From a virus: a stretch of DNA of 30,424 nucleotides. Below, piece after piece: positions 1-9,498 of this stretch. Numbering within the stretch: position 1 is the first letter of the stretch; each line of letters begins with the position of its first letter. The stretch lies in IMG/VR virus record IMGVR_UViG_3300031758_000378, positions 1 to 30,424 of that record. The stretch is one strand, 5' to 3'. The translations under genes were made by a program, and so were the position numbers. A model generated the notes under the pieces. It did no database searches, was not told where the DNA came from, and saw only the letters and a list, made by a program, of their open reading frames with translations.

Positions 1-946
1 AAGCGATTGAAGAACCTGATTCGATTCTGTATAGTGCCTCTTCACGGTAGCGAGCAAATCCTAATACGCCGTACCAACCCATTGGGCGGTGACGCATCAA
101 GCGGTCAACTACTGGTCCGATAACTACGTGTGGCTCTTCTGCCACTGCCTCAGCAAGTGCTTGCTGTCCGCAAACGATTGTGCGGTATACACGAGCAGAT
201 GAAGCACCATCTGTTGCGTTGTATAGACGTGCGGATTCTACGAAGTATGCACCCTCGTATGTTCCGATTTCTCCTGCCCAAATGCGGTCTTGTGAAGAAC
301 CGTATTGGTTAGGTAGTAACCATCCTGCTGAACCTGTCTCAGCACGTAGGTCGTGGGATACTTCTGGGTGAATACCTGTCCAGTATAGTGAACCCTTGCG
401 ACCAACAGCCTTGTTAGCACGTAACTTGGCTACAGCCTTGCGTAGATTTGCAGATGAAAGTGTTGCAGCAGCAGTAACTGTTGCTGTTGATGTTGCAGTT
501 GAACCTGAGTAGATTACGTTTGAACCGCCACGCAATGTTGTCATTGCTACGGAGTCAATAGAATCTGCCAAGTTGAACGCAATAATGTTTGCAATTGCAG
601 GGTCAACATCTGCAAGAGAGAATAACTCTAATGCACGTGTTACCAATACTGAGTTACCGTACTCGTTAAGAGTAATGGTTACTGAGGTTGGTGTTGACAT
701 TGCTACTGCATCTGGGTCAGTTGTCTCTGTCAGAGCAGTTGTTGCTGCTGAAAGGTCAACATAGCGTTGTAGAACAACGGTTGAGCCAGGGATTGCTTGA
801 CGTGCTGGACGCTTATCTGCGACTGAACGAATTAGTGGTTCAGAACGGAGAGCGAACTCTAGAAGACGGTCATACGCCTTCTGGACTAGACCAGCACCAC
901 CAGCGGTTCCTCCGAGATTGTCAGAGGCTGTTGATACATATGCCAT
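1..946 (-). CDS. Major capsid protein, N4-gp56 family (3' end cut by window edge)
   Basis: Open from an ATG at 946 to the window edge with no stop, so about 315 N-terminal residues are visible and the C-terminus is missing. The start has a strong ribosome site (GGAGGTGA, 951-958). I read the protein as an N4-gp56-type capsid subunit, which assembles the icosahedral shell. Support: a beginning MAYVSTASDNLGG, a central RKAVAKLRANKA helix, the stretch TGIHPEVSHDLRAETG, and the late block GWYGVLGFARYREEALYRIE, which is typical of this family. It follows a scaffold-like gene by about 30 bp, the usual scaffold-capsid order. Family assignment is from remembered motifs, not a search. Confidence 0.85.
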   Translation of the reverse strand, partial: MAYVSTASDNLGGTAGGAGLVQKAYDRLLEFALRSEPLIRSVADKRPARQAIPGSTVVLQRYVDLSAATTALTETTDPDAVAMSTPTSVTITLNEYGNSVLVTRALELFSLADVDPAIANIIAFNLADSIDSVAMTTLRGGSNVIYSGSTATSTATVTAAATLSSANLRKAVAKLRANKAVGRKGSLYWTGIHPEVSHDLRAETGSAGWLLPNQYGSSQDRIWAGEIGTYEGAYFVESARLYNATDGASSARVYRTIVCGQQALAEAVAEEPHVVIGPVVDRLMRHRPMGWYGVLGFARYREEALYRIESGSSIA

Positions 947-978
947 ATTTCGTCACCTCCAAGTGACTATGAACGGAA

Positions 979-1455
979 TTATTGTGAGCGAAGTACATCC
1001 AACAATGCATCCATTGAATCTGCATTATCGATGCGAAGATTTAGGTCTTCTGCTCGGTCTGGGGTCATAGCATTTTGAGTGATTACATCTTGCTGCCTTA
1101 AGGCTGCTTTATCTATATCACTTACTCTAGGCTCTTCTTTGTCAACTTTTATTCCAAATAAATCAGCGTTATCATCGAGCCAGTTACTCACTGTCTCCTC
1201 GTTAACGTCATCTAAGTCTTTAAGGACAAGTCTTGCAGCCTTTGCATTGACACCCTTTTTTTCTAGGACTTCTTTGACAACTCTCTCACGCTGCGCCTTG
1301 GATAATCCCTCAAGTTGCTCAGTAAGTTCCTTGATACGTTTCTCATCTGCACGTTTGGCTTTTCGTAACTTTTTAAGTAAGTCACTTCCATCCATCTGTG
1401 TATCTGTTTCTGTATCTAGGTCGTCGTCTTCGTCTTCCCAGTAATTGTTGCTCAT
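979..1455 (-). CDS. Probable capsid scaffolding protein (158 aa)
   Basis: The start at 1455 (MSNNYWEDEDDD) is chosen over an upstream in-frame start at 1548 because AAAGGGTGG precedes it at good spacing. The N-terminus is very acidic (about residues 5-18). It is followed by a highly charged helical, coiled-coil-like region (about 24-75, rich in K, R and E) and a second helical part ending in LDVLRSQ. Small size, acidic/helical composition and position directly before the capsid gene match scaffolding proteins of tailed phages. Those proteins guide procapsid assembly and are then lost. No catalytic motif is visible. The role is inferred from position and composition. Confidence 0.6.
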   Translation of the reverse strand: MSNNYWEDEDDDLDTETDTQMDGSDLLKKLRKAKRADEKRIKELTEQLEGLSKAQRERVVKEVLEKKGVNAKAARLVLKDLDDVNEETVSNWLDDNADLFGIKVDKEEPRVSDIDKAALRQQDVITQNAMTPDRAEDLNLRIDNADSMDALLDVLRSQ

Positions 1456-1526
1456 AGCAACCACCCTTTCTATTCGTTGATTAGTCGCAAGCCTCAAGTC
1501 AATTCGGGGAAATTGGTTGGCTCTTG

Positions 1527-1559
1527 CTATCGGTCTTATACGCTGCACGGGGCCGATAG
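1527..1559. repeat. 7-bp inverted repeat in the gap before the scaffold gene
   Basis: CTATCGG (1527-1533) and CCGATAG (1553-1559) face each other across 19 nt in the 124-bp gap between two minus-strand structural genes. It could fold in the mRNA as a processing or partial-termination hairpin ahead of the highly expressed scaffold and capsid genes. No T-tract follows it on the minus strand, so a classic terminator is unlikely. Confidence 0.35.
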
Positions 1560-1579
1560 GTCCGTATCAGGATTCTACT

Positions 1580-2845
1580 TTAGTACTGGCCTTTACCTGT
1601 TTCGGTTAGGCTTGTTTTAGTTAGACCAGATTGTCCTCTGAATCTAGCCTCTTCTTGTGCGGTTAAAGACTCTCTTGCTCTTTTAGCAGATGCTAGACCA
1701 AGGAATGCTTCTTGTTCTGCTTGAAGTCTTGTGTAATCTTCTCCACCTGAAATACTTGATAGGAACTCTGCACGAGGTGTAATGCTTGCCACCGTTTGAT
1801 AACCTTTACGTGCTTCCTCTTGAGTAATACCAAAGGAGGCTAGTGCTTCAGCACCTAATGCTCCAGTAGTTACATTCTCAAATTGTTTAGATTTTTCGGT
1901 TGTTGTTGCAAGACCAGTCTTTAGGCCTTGCAGGGAAGCGGCTCCACCAATTTCAGCAAGTTGTACCTTACGCTTAAGTGCTGGTAAACCTTCTTCTGGG
2001 TTCAATAATGCAGAAACAATATCGGTTTGGTTAAGTGAAGGATAATACTCTGCTAACGCTGCTTTTGTAAATGGGTCAGCATTCTTAACTCTATCTATCG
2101 CTAAACCAACTCTGTCTGCAACTTCTGCTGCAGATATATCATTTGCAATAAAGCCACTCATGGAACTTTTTGTTGCTAAAGTTCCTACACCGTAAGATTG
2201 CAATACTTGAGCGTATGTTCTTTCGGCTGCTAAATATTCGCCAGGGCTTAATATTGGCTTGCCTGCTGCTGCTCTTACTTTGTTGGCAGAAAATCTAGTC
2301 TGAAATGCAACCGCTAATGGGTCTTTACTATTAGGGTCCTGCATAATTAATTGAATAGTGTCGTTTGAATAACCCTTTTGTACGGCTTCCGTTACGGCGC
2401 CACTTAAATCACCCAAACCATATGAAGACAATAACGCACTAATTGCTGCTATTGCGTCAATTTTTTGAGTGCTAGTAGTAGGGGTAGTACTTAATACATC
2501 TTTTTTAGCATCCGCAGCAGAACCTTTATCATCTTTTGCTGCTGCAGGAGTAAGTGCTAAAGTCACTGGGTCAACATTAAACCCCGTTGCTGCTGCTTGA
2601 GTTTTCAATTTTTCTGTTTGAGCATCAGCGGCAGCAAAAACTTTTTCAAATTGTGCTTTAATTTTAGGGTCTTGAATTTGAGCCAAACTTGCTTTTGCTT
2701 CTTCGTAAGTGTTAACTCTAGTTGGAGGATTAACAATATTTTGTACAGCCTGAACTGGACTTGGTTGTGCGTTCAACGCTGCAAGTTGACGTTCTAAATC
2801 AGCAGCCAGTAAGTCTGCTGCTGTTGGTTTTCTTTTTGTCGCCAT
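1580..2845 (-). CDS. Virion structural protein, function unknown (421 aa)
   Basis: Starts with ATG at 2845 in a TAATG overlap with the preceding gene, so translation is coupled. The first ~130 residues are low-complexity (Ala, Lys, Gln, Pro, Thr). From about residue 135 a compact helical domain begins with SSYGLGDLSGAVTEAVQKG. It carries a pattern that I associate with structural proteins of actinophages: YLAAERTYAQVLQSYG, FIANDISAAEVADRV, NPEEGLPALKRKVQLAEIGG, and a GQY C-terminus. Position between the giant protein and the scaffold makes it a head or head-tail component. No enzymatic motif is seen and I cannot name its role in the particle. Confidence 0.6.
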   Translation of the reverse strand: MATKRKPTAADLLAADLERQLAALNAQPSPVQAVQNIVNPPTRVNTYEEAKASLAQIQDPKIKAQFEKVFAAADAQTEKLKTQAAATGFNVDPVTLALTPAAAKDDKGSAADAKKDVLSTTPTTSTQKIDAIAAISALLSSYGLGDLSGAVTEAVQKGYSNDTIQLIMQDPNSKDPLAVAFQTRFSANKVRAAAGKPILSPGEYLAAERTYAQVLQSYGVGTLATKSSMSGFIANDISAAEVADRVGLAIDRVKNADPFTKAALAEYYPSLNQTDIVSALLNPEEGLPALKRKVQLAEIGGAASLQGLKTGLATTTEKSKQFENVTTGALGAEALASFGITQEEARKGYQTVASITPRAEFLSSISGGEDYTRLQAEQEAFLGLASAKRARESLTAQEEARFRGQSGLTKTSLTETGKGQY

Positions 2846-3765
2846 TAACCAGCCAATCCAAACATTTTGGTCAAATCTCTCGCTAAGCCACCAAGAGAAT
2901 CTTGGGCATTTTTAGTAAATCTCCATTTAGGGTCTTTACGTAAAGAAATTTCGTAATCATACAGTCCAACTAAGCCCTTTGGGTCTTTAGCAACAGATTG
3001 TAATTCTTTAAGGTCAATAGCATCTGCATCTTCTTCAAGTATGTTTGCACGAGTTTGCAGATAGGGACTAAGTAATTGTTTTACTGTGTAGCCTTTATCA
3101 ATTTTGTCTGCCAATGCAGGAAAATATGTCTTAGCCTGTAAGTTAATTAAATTAAGATTACCTTTTAATCTGTCTGGATTAATTGCAGACTCAATGGTAA
3201 GTTTTGAGAGAGAATCGGCATTAAATGGGACCCCATTATCTGCATACGCATTTTTTAGCGTAGTATAAGTAAGTCCAAAATTACCACGTTGGAATATTGC
3301 GGCAGCCTTAGCATCTCCAGCACCAGCAGCATTTGTTATGCTTTTAGCATATACAGTAAGGTACTTATCAAGAATGTTTTTGCGTTCCTGAGGTGACACA
3401 CCTTGGTAAACAATATTCTCATCCTTGCCATATCGCTTTGTTGAGCGTGACATTTGAAGCGATTGAAGTTCTTTGGTAAATGCATTAATTAATTCTTTGG
3501 GCGCATTTACTCCAAATAGATTTGTAAAAGCAGTTGTGAACTCAGCGGTTGTTTCCCCAACAGTAGAAACACTTGCATAAGGTTTGCTTTCTGGAAAAAC
3601 CATTTGGTCGGTTTGACCAGCAGGCTTTTCTGCAGGTTTATCCTGTTCTACGGATTCTACCTTTGATGGGTCTTGCCCAGCAGGGGGCTTTTCGTTTGGC
3701 ATATTAGGGTCTGGATACCAAGCAACTAAATCGTCTTCATCTTTATCTAAATAATCACCAGGCAC
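2845..3765 (-). CDS. Virion structural protein, function unknown (306 aa)
   Basis: The start is a GTG at 3765 (reads MPGDYLDKDEDD) with GGAG seven bases upstream, overlapping the end region of the giant gene. Residues 1-60 are acidic and Pro-rich, probably disordered. From about residue 65 it is helical, with ...FTTAFTNLFGVNAPKELINAF. Order and coupling with the 421-aa gene suggest the two products act together, perhaps as a minor head or connector pair. I do not recognise a family; the assignment as structural rests on location only. Confidence 0.5.
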   Translation of the reverse strand: MPGDYLDKDEDDLVAWYPDPNMPNEKPPAGQDPSKVESVEQDKPAEKPAGQTDQMVFPESKPYASVSTVGETTAEFTTAFTNLFGVNAPKELINAFTKELQSLQMSRSTKRYGKDENIVYQGVSPQERKNILDKYLTVYAKSITNAAGAGDAKAAAIFQRGNFGLTYTTLKNAYADNGVPFNADSLSKLTIESAINPDRLKGNLNLINLQAKTYFPALADKIDKGYTVKQLLSPYLQTRANILEEDADAIDLKELQSVAKDPKGLVGLYDYEISLRKDPKWRFTKNAQDSLGGLARDLTKMFGLAG

Positions 3766-3767
3766 TG

Positions 3768-6700
3768 CTAATCTCCAATCAAAGGACTAAGAATCGAGTT
3801 AAAAAATATTGTTGCATTTTCATTATTTTGAGATAACTTGGCTATAAGTTCTTTAGCATCAGCCCTAGTGTCTCGTTTTAATGCATCTGCTTTATCTGAA
3901 GAACCTTGTATTCTACTAAGTGTAGATTTCATGTCATCATATGCTGAAATCATGGCGGCAAATGTTTCGCCAAGTTCCTTGTTAGGGGCCTTGTTGTCTC
4001 TAAGTAAAGCCTTCATATCGTCAATTACTTCGACTCTACGTGCATTACTTTCCGCTGTAGGACTTATCTGAGTCTCTAAAAGTGGATATGCAATCTTTAA
4101 GCCTTTTTGACGACTAGCCAATTGCTCTCTGTAATAACGTTTTTCATTAGGATTAGTTGCTGCTTGAATTTTAGGATTATACTCATCATTTAAAGCATAG
4201 TAGGCCATTCTAGCAGCAGTAGTAGCAGCCTCACGAATAAAGTTTTCTTTGCCATCTGCTACCGCTGGGTTTAATGGCTGGTTAGATATGTAACCTTTAC
4301 TCTTCAAATAAGAGTACGAACTTAAATCAGTAGTTCCGCTTACTGGAATAAAGAATGAACCAGCATCTCTATGGTCAATAAGGAACTTCTCGTTCTTGCG
4401 AACAAAGTTTTCCGCCTCAATAGTTTTACGGAATGATGCAAACCCTACTGTGTCTCTAGCAAAGTTAGTATAGGCTAACTTAGATGGGTAAAGTTTAGCA
4501 AAAGAAACCAAAGCCTTACTTAAGGCCTTTGGGTCTCCTTCGTATTTTTTCATCATCTTTTGAAATTCAGAATCCCAAGTGAATACACCAGCATCGATAA
4601 GTTCCTTTGGAACATCCTTAGTGCTAAATGCTTGGATAGAAGCAATAGTACCTTGACCCATTATTAATTTAACGGCATCAATATTTCTGGCCTGAATTGC
4701 TACCTTTTCAAAAAATCCTTGAAGTTCGCTTGCATTAGTTGGACCATTGCCAGTAGATACTAATAATTTGATTGATTTGACAGCAGATGAAAATCTTGAC
4801 TCACTATTTTCGGTTGAGCCAGCAAGAAAATTGTAAGCACGTCTAATATTTGCAGGCATTACTTTTTCCCAGGCTGGAGCATCTGGATTTAATGTACCAG
4901 TTATGCTTGACTCATAACCCTTTATATAGGGACCAATAAATGGTAGGTTAGTCATTGCGTCTACAGCAAGTGAAGCGAGTGGGTTTGAAAGAGTAGGATT
5001 CCAAAACTCTGGGTCTAAAGATGGAGTTAACATCTTTACATACCCACCAAAGTTAACTGGCATTGGAGTATGAGATGTTAGACCCATCATTGAAAGAGTT
5101 CTTGTAATTGCACCTGCAAACAAGTCATCGCCTGGATAGGTAAAGTACTTTTGACCCCTATCATCTTCGTGAATAAATCCAGAATCTTCAAAGGATTGGT
5201 TAAGAATTGCAAGACGTACTAATCCACGCTTTTCATACTTAACTAAACGTCCAGCACGGCGATAAAAATCTTCAGTTGCACGATAGTAACGGCCAAATGT
5301 ACGTAGACTAAAAGCCAAGTTTGTGCGAACATCACCATTATCAACAAAACTTAAAGTTCTATTACGAGCAAGATTCATCGCAGCCTCATGAGCAGAAGCA
5401 CGTGCTATAGAATCAGCACCCTCTTCGGATAGACCGTTTGCCATAAGACTTTTTTTAGTATTTTGTTCTGTCTTTACTAATTTCTTACGGAATGTTATGT
5501 AATTGGCAAGAGTAATTGGCTCTCTGTCAAGTAGCGCAATTTGCTTACCCATCCAGCCATAACCAGAATTGATTATTCTATACATAACCTCTGAAGGGCT
5601 TTTTCCGACCAGCGGAACAATTTCTTTACCCATAAGGGTTTCTGGGCGGGCATAAGGTTTATCTAGTTTTACTAAATCATCCATGCCAAAGTTATCCATA
5701 CCACCTTTATTACGGATGGCGGTTACTAAATCCATGTTAATGCGACCAGAGTAATCACGCAGTGCATATGATGCATCAGCGTATATGTGCGCTGCTAATC
5801 CCTCGGCACCTTGTTCAGAATATATTGCAAACTTTTTAGCAATATCGTTTCCTGGACCCTCAATGTAATCAACAAGTTTTTTTATTACTACATCTTGTTT
5901 TTTGCCAATATTCCATAAAACAATATTTCCAAATTGACCATTAGGTCGCCCGACGGTATTGTTTAATTCAAAAAGCCAGTGAAAAACTGCTTTATCATTC
6001 ATGCTCGAAAATTCACTAAATTCGCCTTTGAAGGTTAATCCCTTCAGCGCTTCTTGATTTTGAACATTAAATCTTACGGATGGACCAAATTCTTTTAGCG
6101 ATTTTGTCATTTCTTCTGCTTCAGAATACGGACGTTCTGCCTTAACGGTAGCGCCATTAAGTTCATCAAGAACTTTATGGCCTTCAAACTCTGCAAAATC
6201 TCCAGCCCAACCTGCTTCTTGCTTGGTTATGTTGTTAAATTTACCTTTAACCAAAGAAGTTGCTACGGCTTTATTGAGTGCTACTGAGTCATCGACCATT
6301 TTAATTTTTTCTTGCTGGTCGTAATGTTTTCCAGTAATTTTATAAACTGTATTGTAAATGAATCCTAGGTTTCTGTCTTCTTTTTCGTTTCCAAAAACAG
6401 TTGTTTTTACTCCAGCGGGTCTCGCTGTGCGAATAGCACGAGACATTGCACGTGCCTTTATGTAATTACCAAAACCTTCTGCTCCAGCAATTACGCCAAA
6501 CATACCAAGTTCTTCTACTGAAGAACGAAGTCCAAGGCGTGGATAAAGGTTTAAGAAAGACCAACCATCAGCAATTCCTCTGCTCCAAACGCTGTTAGTG
6601 GCACGGCCAAATACTGAAGTAAGAACTCCGCCACGTTGGGCTATTTCTCGCCATTCTTGAAAATCAGGTAATGAACGGTAGTCACTTAGTTGATACTGAC

Positions 6701-9059
6701 GAATAGCACGAGGCGTACCATCTAGAGTTTGACCAGCATTAAATCTATCAATAAACATTCCATCAACGTCGGCTTCATCAAGTTGTTTAACTTCAATTTC
6801 TTTGATTTTACCTTTTAATTCTTTCTTGCTTTTTAACTCTCTACCAAGTCTTGCTTTAACAATTTTAAGTTCATCATCAATTGCGTTGACACGGTCTAAG
6901 TCTCCTACCGCAAGCGCATCCGCCCTGTCGGCTTTAAGTGCTTTTGAACGTTGAGTATGTTCCGCAATTTTTGCATTTACAGAAGCAATAAGGCGAACAG
7001 CCTTGCCTTCTGCATTTGCAGTTGTCAATGCTTCCTGTACTTTTTTGCGAACACCTGCAGGTTGAGTAAGGGCAGAACCACCTTTTACTGTTCTAAGAAC
7101 ATCAGCAAGGTCGCCCACATCAACTGCACTCTGACTTGGAGAATACAATTCTTTTGACATCTCGTCAAGTTTAGAAAGAGCAAGTCTTCCTTCGGCAGAT
7201 AGATTTAGTCCCATACCATTGCCTAGTGTTTTTAGCAAACCTTTAAGCATAAGAAGGCGGTCACCTTCACTGGCATTTAACCAAACTGCACGGAATGTTC
7301 CAGAGGATGTTTTATCAAGAACTGTGCGTGCTAATTTAAAAATTTGATTTGCGCTAGAACCATCACTAATACTAATGATACGTTCATTTTTAGGAGCAAT
7401 TGAAAATGCACGAACCACTCTATCGATTCTAGCAAGTCTTGATTGGTCCCTTGCTGCTAATATACCTGGAACAGCAGTCTTTTCAAAACCAACTTTTTTG
7501 CTCCAAAATAATGGGTCAAGTGAAAATTGTTTGACAAACTCATCTTGGGTTTTTGCTACATCAAGTGCTGAGTAACGTTCTGTTCCTAAAGTTTTGGCAA
7601 TTAAATCTTTAAATTTATTAGTTGCTGTACGAGTAGCGGTTATGCGTGGTATAAGTGTATCTTTGCCCGCTATTCCAGCATTGCCAGATAAAATCTCTGT
7701 AAAACGTTTACCGTTGTCAAAGTACATTAATGCATCATCAGCGTTACGAACATCAGCCTTAGCCAAGTCATTAACTACATTGATATTAATTTCAGGAAAT
7801 CTGTCTTGTAAGCGGTTTAGGGCTTGAGCCTTAGTAGGTAAATCTCCATTACGGAAATTTTCAATTAATTTACCTGCTTCGTCCCAGTATGCACGGACTC
7901 TTGGTCTGGTAAAGGCTTTTTCAAGAGAAATACTACCTTCGCCAACTTTAAAAAATCCATATTTTGCAACTAATAAACCACGATTAATTTTACCACCAAT
8001 AATAAGTGGGTCGAGAGCAAAAGTTACTGTAAAATCTATTGGAGCAGATATGGCAGAAAATAACGCTCTTGCTTTTCCGTCACCCAAAACTGCTTGCTCG
8101 TATTCGTGTGGAAGCAATGAAATTACTGCACGAGCAGTATCACGTCCAGGACTGAATTTAGATTTTTCAAACCTTGCTACAGCGTTGCTAACTTCTTTAA
8201 GCGCAGCCTCGTCGCCACTTACATAGCGATTAACTAAATCTATAACACCAGGACTATCTTGATATCTTTCAAAATTTTCAATTAAGTCTTCTTTAGATGC
8301 AAGTAATCTACCTACATATGAGGCAGCGGGAGTTAGTTCATTATTAAATTGAGCAACTGCTTTTTCGTCAAATACTCTATTTGGAGCAGCAGCCTGTTCC
8401 CAGTATTTTTTCCATGTTGTAGAATCATCTGTTGGAAGAGCATCTTCCCCACCAGGAAGTAATTCTTTAAATCCTTCTATTGTATATCTAAGTTGCGCTT
8501 TAAGAGCATTCTCGCCCTCGGCTGCAGCCAAACTAGCAGCCATGTAAGGTTGCTTAACAAGTTTTTCTTGAGGACGTACTAAAAGTTCTAGTCCCTTTTC
8601 AACTTTAGTTGCAGTTTTTCCGCCAACTTCAGTTTCTGTAAACTCTTCAATTACACCTTTACCAGCACCAAGAATAGCATTACCAAGAGTTTGAAGGCCA
8701 ATATTTGGGCTAAATGATGAAAGGTTTTTAACAGCATCTATTGCTGTAGTTCCGCCACCATACCATACAGCACTTTTAACTGATGATAAAATATTACCAA
8801 AAAAACTTTTATCTTCTTTGGCATATTTAGGACTAAAGGTTGATGTTAATGCATCCCGAGTTACTTTATCAAAAGATTGAAATCTTTTATAAGCATCTGC
8901 TTGTGAAAGCGAAGTAAGTTCATTGTGCATATTACGCAACTGAACCATAGCAGCAAGTTGATTTTTTTCATTCTTTGGCAAATTTTGCTGTGCCATAGCA
9001 GTTGCAAGCCCAGGTGAAGACTCAGCAATTTTACTTAGTGGTTTGTCCTTCTCGGCCAT
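3768..9059 (-). CDS. Giant virion-associated protein (1763 aa), possible ejection/internal protein
   Basis: One uninterrupted frame of 5.3 kb, starting at ATG 9059 in a TAATG overlap with the Pro/Gly-rich gene. The protein is largely helical and charged. It contains a Gly/Ala-rich segment near residues 100-140 (GGGTTAIDAV, LGNAILGAGKG), a strongly charged coiled-coil-like region around 690-760 (KAEHTQRSK-type, many K/D/R/E), and a C-terminus rich in charged helices ending PLIGD. Proteins of this size encoded inside the head gene block are usually carried in the virion and injected with the DNA (for example internal proteins of T7- and N4-like phages). I could not find RNA-polymerase, lysozyme or MuF motifs, so a specific activity is not claimed. 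It sits between portal and capsid, not in the tail block where a tape measure would be expected. Confidence 0.55.
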   Translation of the reverse strand: MAEKDKPLSKIAESSPGLATAMAQQNLPKNEKNQLAAMVQLRNMHNELTSLSQADAYKRFQSFDKVTRDALTSTFSPKYAKEDKSFFGNILSSVKSAVWYGGGTTAIDAVKNLSSFSPNIGLQTLGNAILGAGKGVIEEFTETEVGGKTATKVEKGLELLVRPQEKLVKQPYMAASLAAAEGENALKAQLRYTIEGFKELLPGGEDALPTDDSTTWKKYWEQAAAPNRVFDEKAVAQFNNELTPAASYVGRLLASKEDLIENFERYQDSPGVIDLVNRYVSGDEAALKEVSNAVARFEKSKFSPGRDTARAVISLLPHEYEQAVLGDGKARALFSAISAPIDFTVTFALDPLIIGGKINRGLLVAKYGFFKVGEGSISLEKAFTRPRVRAYWDEAGKLIENFRNGDLPTKAQALNRLQDRFPEININVVNDLAKADVRNADDALMYFDNGKRFTEILSGNAGIAGKDTLIPRITATRTATNKFKDLIAKTLGTERYSALDVAKTQDEFVKQFSLDPLFWSKKVGFEKTAVPGILAARDQSRLARIDRVVRAFSIAPKNERIISISDGSSANQIFKLARTVLDKTSSGTFRAVWLNASEGDRLLMLKGLLKTLGNGMGLNLSAEGRLALSKLDEMSKELYSPSQSAVDVGDLADVLRTVKGGSALTQPAGVRKKVQEALTTANAEGKAVRLIASVNAKIAEHTQRSKALKADRADALAVGDLDRVNAIDDELKIVKARLGRELKSKKELKGKIKEIEVKQLDEADVDGMFIDRFNAGQTLDGTPRAIRQYQLSDYRSLPDFQEWREIAQRGGVLTSVFGRATNSVWSRGIADGWSFLNLYPRLGLRSSVEELGMFGVIAGAEGFGNYIKARAMSRAIRTARPAGVKTTVFGNEKEDRNLGFIYNTVYKITGKHYDQQEKIKMVDDSVALNKAVATSLVKGKFNNITKQEAGWAGDFAEFEGHKVLDELNGATVKAERPYSEAEEMTKSLKEFGPSVRFNVQNQEALKGLTFKGEFSEFSSMNDKAVFHWLFELNNTVGRPNGQFGNIVLWNIGKKQDVVIKKLVDYIEGPGNDIAKKFAIYSEQGAEGLAAHIYADASYALRDYSGRINMDLVTAIRNKGGMDNFGMDDLVKLDKPYARPETLMGKEIVPLVGKSPSEVMYRIINSGYGWMGKQIALLDREPITLANYITFRKKLVKTEQNTKKSLMANGLSEEGADSIARASAHEAAMNLARNRTLSFVDNGDVRTNLAFSLRTFGRYYRATEDFYRRAGRLVKYEKRGLVRLAILNQSFEDSGFIHEDDRGQKYFTYPGDDLFAGAITRTLSMMGLTSHTPMPVNFGGYVKMLTPSLDPEFWNPTLSNPLASLAVDAMTNLPFIGPYIKGYESSITGTLNPDAPAWEKVMPANIRRAYNFLAGSTENSESRFSSAVKSIKLLVSTGNGPTNASELQGFFEKVAIQARNIDAVKLIMGQGTIASIQAFSTKDVPKELIDAGVFTWDSEFQKMMKKYEGDPKALSKALVSFAKLYPSKLAYTNFARDTVGFASFRKTIEAENFVRKNEKFLIDHRDAGSFFIPVSGTTDLSSYSYLKSKGYISNQPLNPAVADGKENFIREAATTAARMAYYALNDEYNPKIQAATNPNEKRYYREQLASRQKGLKIAYPLLETQISPTAESNARRVEVIDDMKALLRDNKAPNKELGETFAAMISAYDDMKSTLSRIQGSSDKADALKRDTRADAKELIAKLSQNNENATIFFNSILSPLIGD

Positions 9060-9490
9060 TAAAGACCTCGTGAGACAACAAAGTTATAAAGGTCTTGTAC
9101 TTCTCCAGTAGGGTCAATTTCAATCATTGACGCAAGAACCTCAGACAATGAACGTTCACGAGGTAGGTTAAGTGCTTCACTTCCTGGTCCTGCACCAAAA
9201 TCCATACCAGCGGTTATTGGTTCATCTGCTCGCTCAGTAGGAGCGGTTAAAGGTGTTAATGGTGGCAACATCGCAGCAAGAGGATTTGCATTAGATGAAG
9301 CAGGTCTGTTAGGTCCAGCCATAGGTGCTGCTTGTTGCTGCGCCATAGTTGTCTGTCCCTCACCAAATGGAAGTCCTGAAATGTAACGTGCAGGTTGAGT
9401 TCCTGATTGACCTGCTCCGCCAGTTCCTGAAATGTTGGCAGGATTATTCTGTGGTGCAGTTGGACGCATTCCGCCACGATTCTCAGCCAT
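9059..9490 (-). CDS. Pro/Gly/Gln-rich small structural-region protein (143 aa)
   Basis: ATG at 9490 is preceded by a textbook AGGAGG. Residues 1-90 are low-complexity (Asn, Gly, Pro, Gln, Ala; likely disordered). Only the last ~45 residues look folded, with a helix SLSEVLASMIEID and an end QDLYNFVVSRGL. It lies between the protease and giant-protein genes and ends in a TAATG overlap with the latter. It may be a linker, a protease substrate or an accessory head protein; no family is recognised. Confidence 0.5.
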   Translation of the reverse strand: MAENRGGMRPTAPQNNPANISGTGGAGQSGTQPARYISGLPFGEGQTTMAQQQAAPMAGPNRPASSNANPLAAMLPPLTPLTAPTERADEPITAGMDFGAGPGSEALNLPRERSLSEVLASMIEIDPTGEVQDLYNFVVSRGL

Positions 9491-9498
9491 GATTCCTC

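Noticed and set aside
1079-1444. Plus-strand 121-aa frame opposite the scaffold gene
   Set aside because: Ser/Leu-rich shadow of the real minus-strand gene, with no ribosome site or family likeness.
3768-9059. N4-type virion RNA polymerase
   Set aside because: The capsid type suggested it, but I found no T7/N4-like polymerase motifs in the giant protein.
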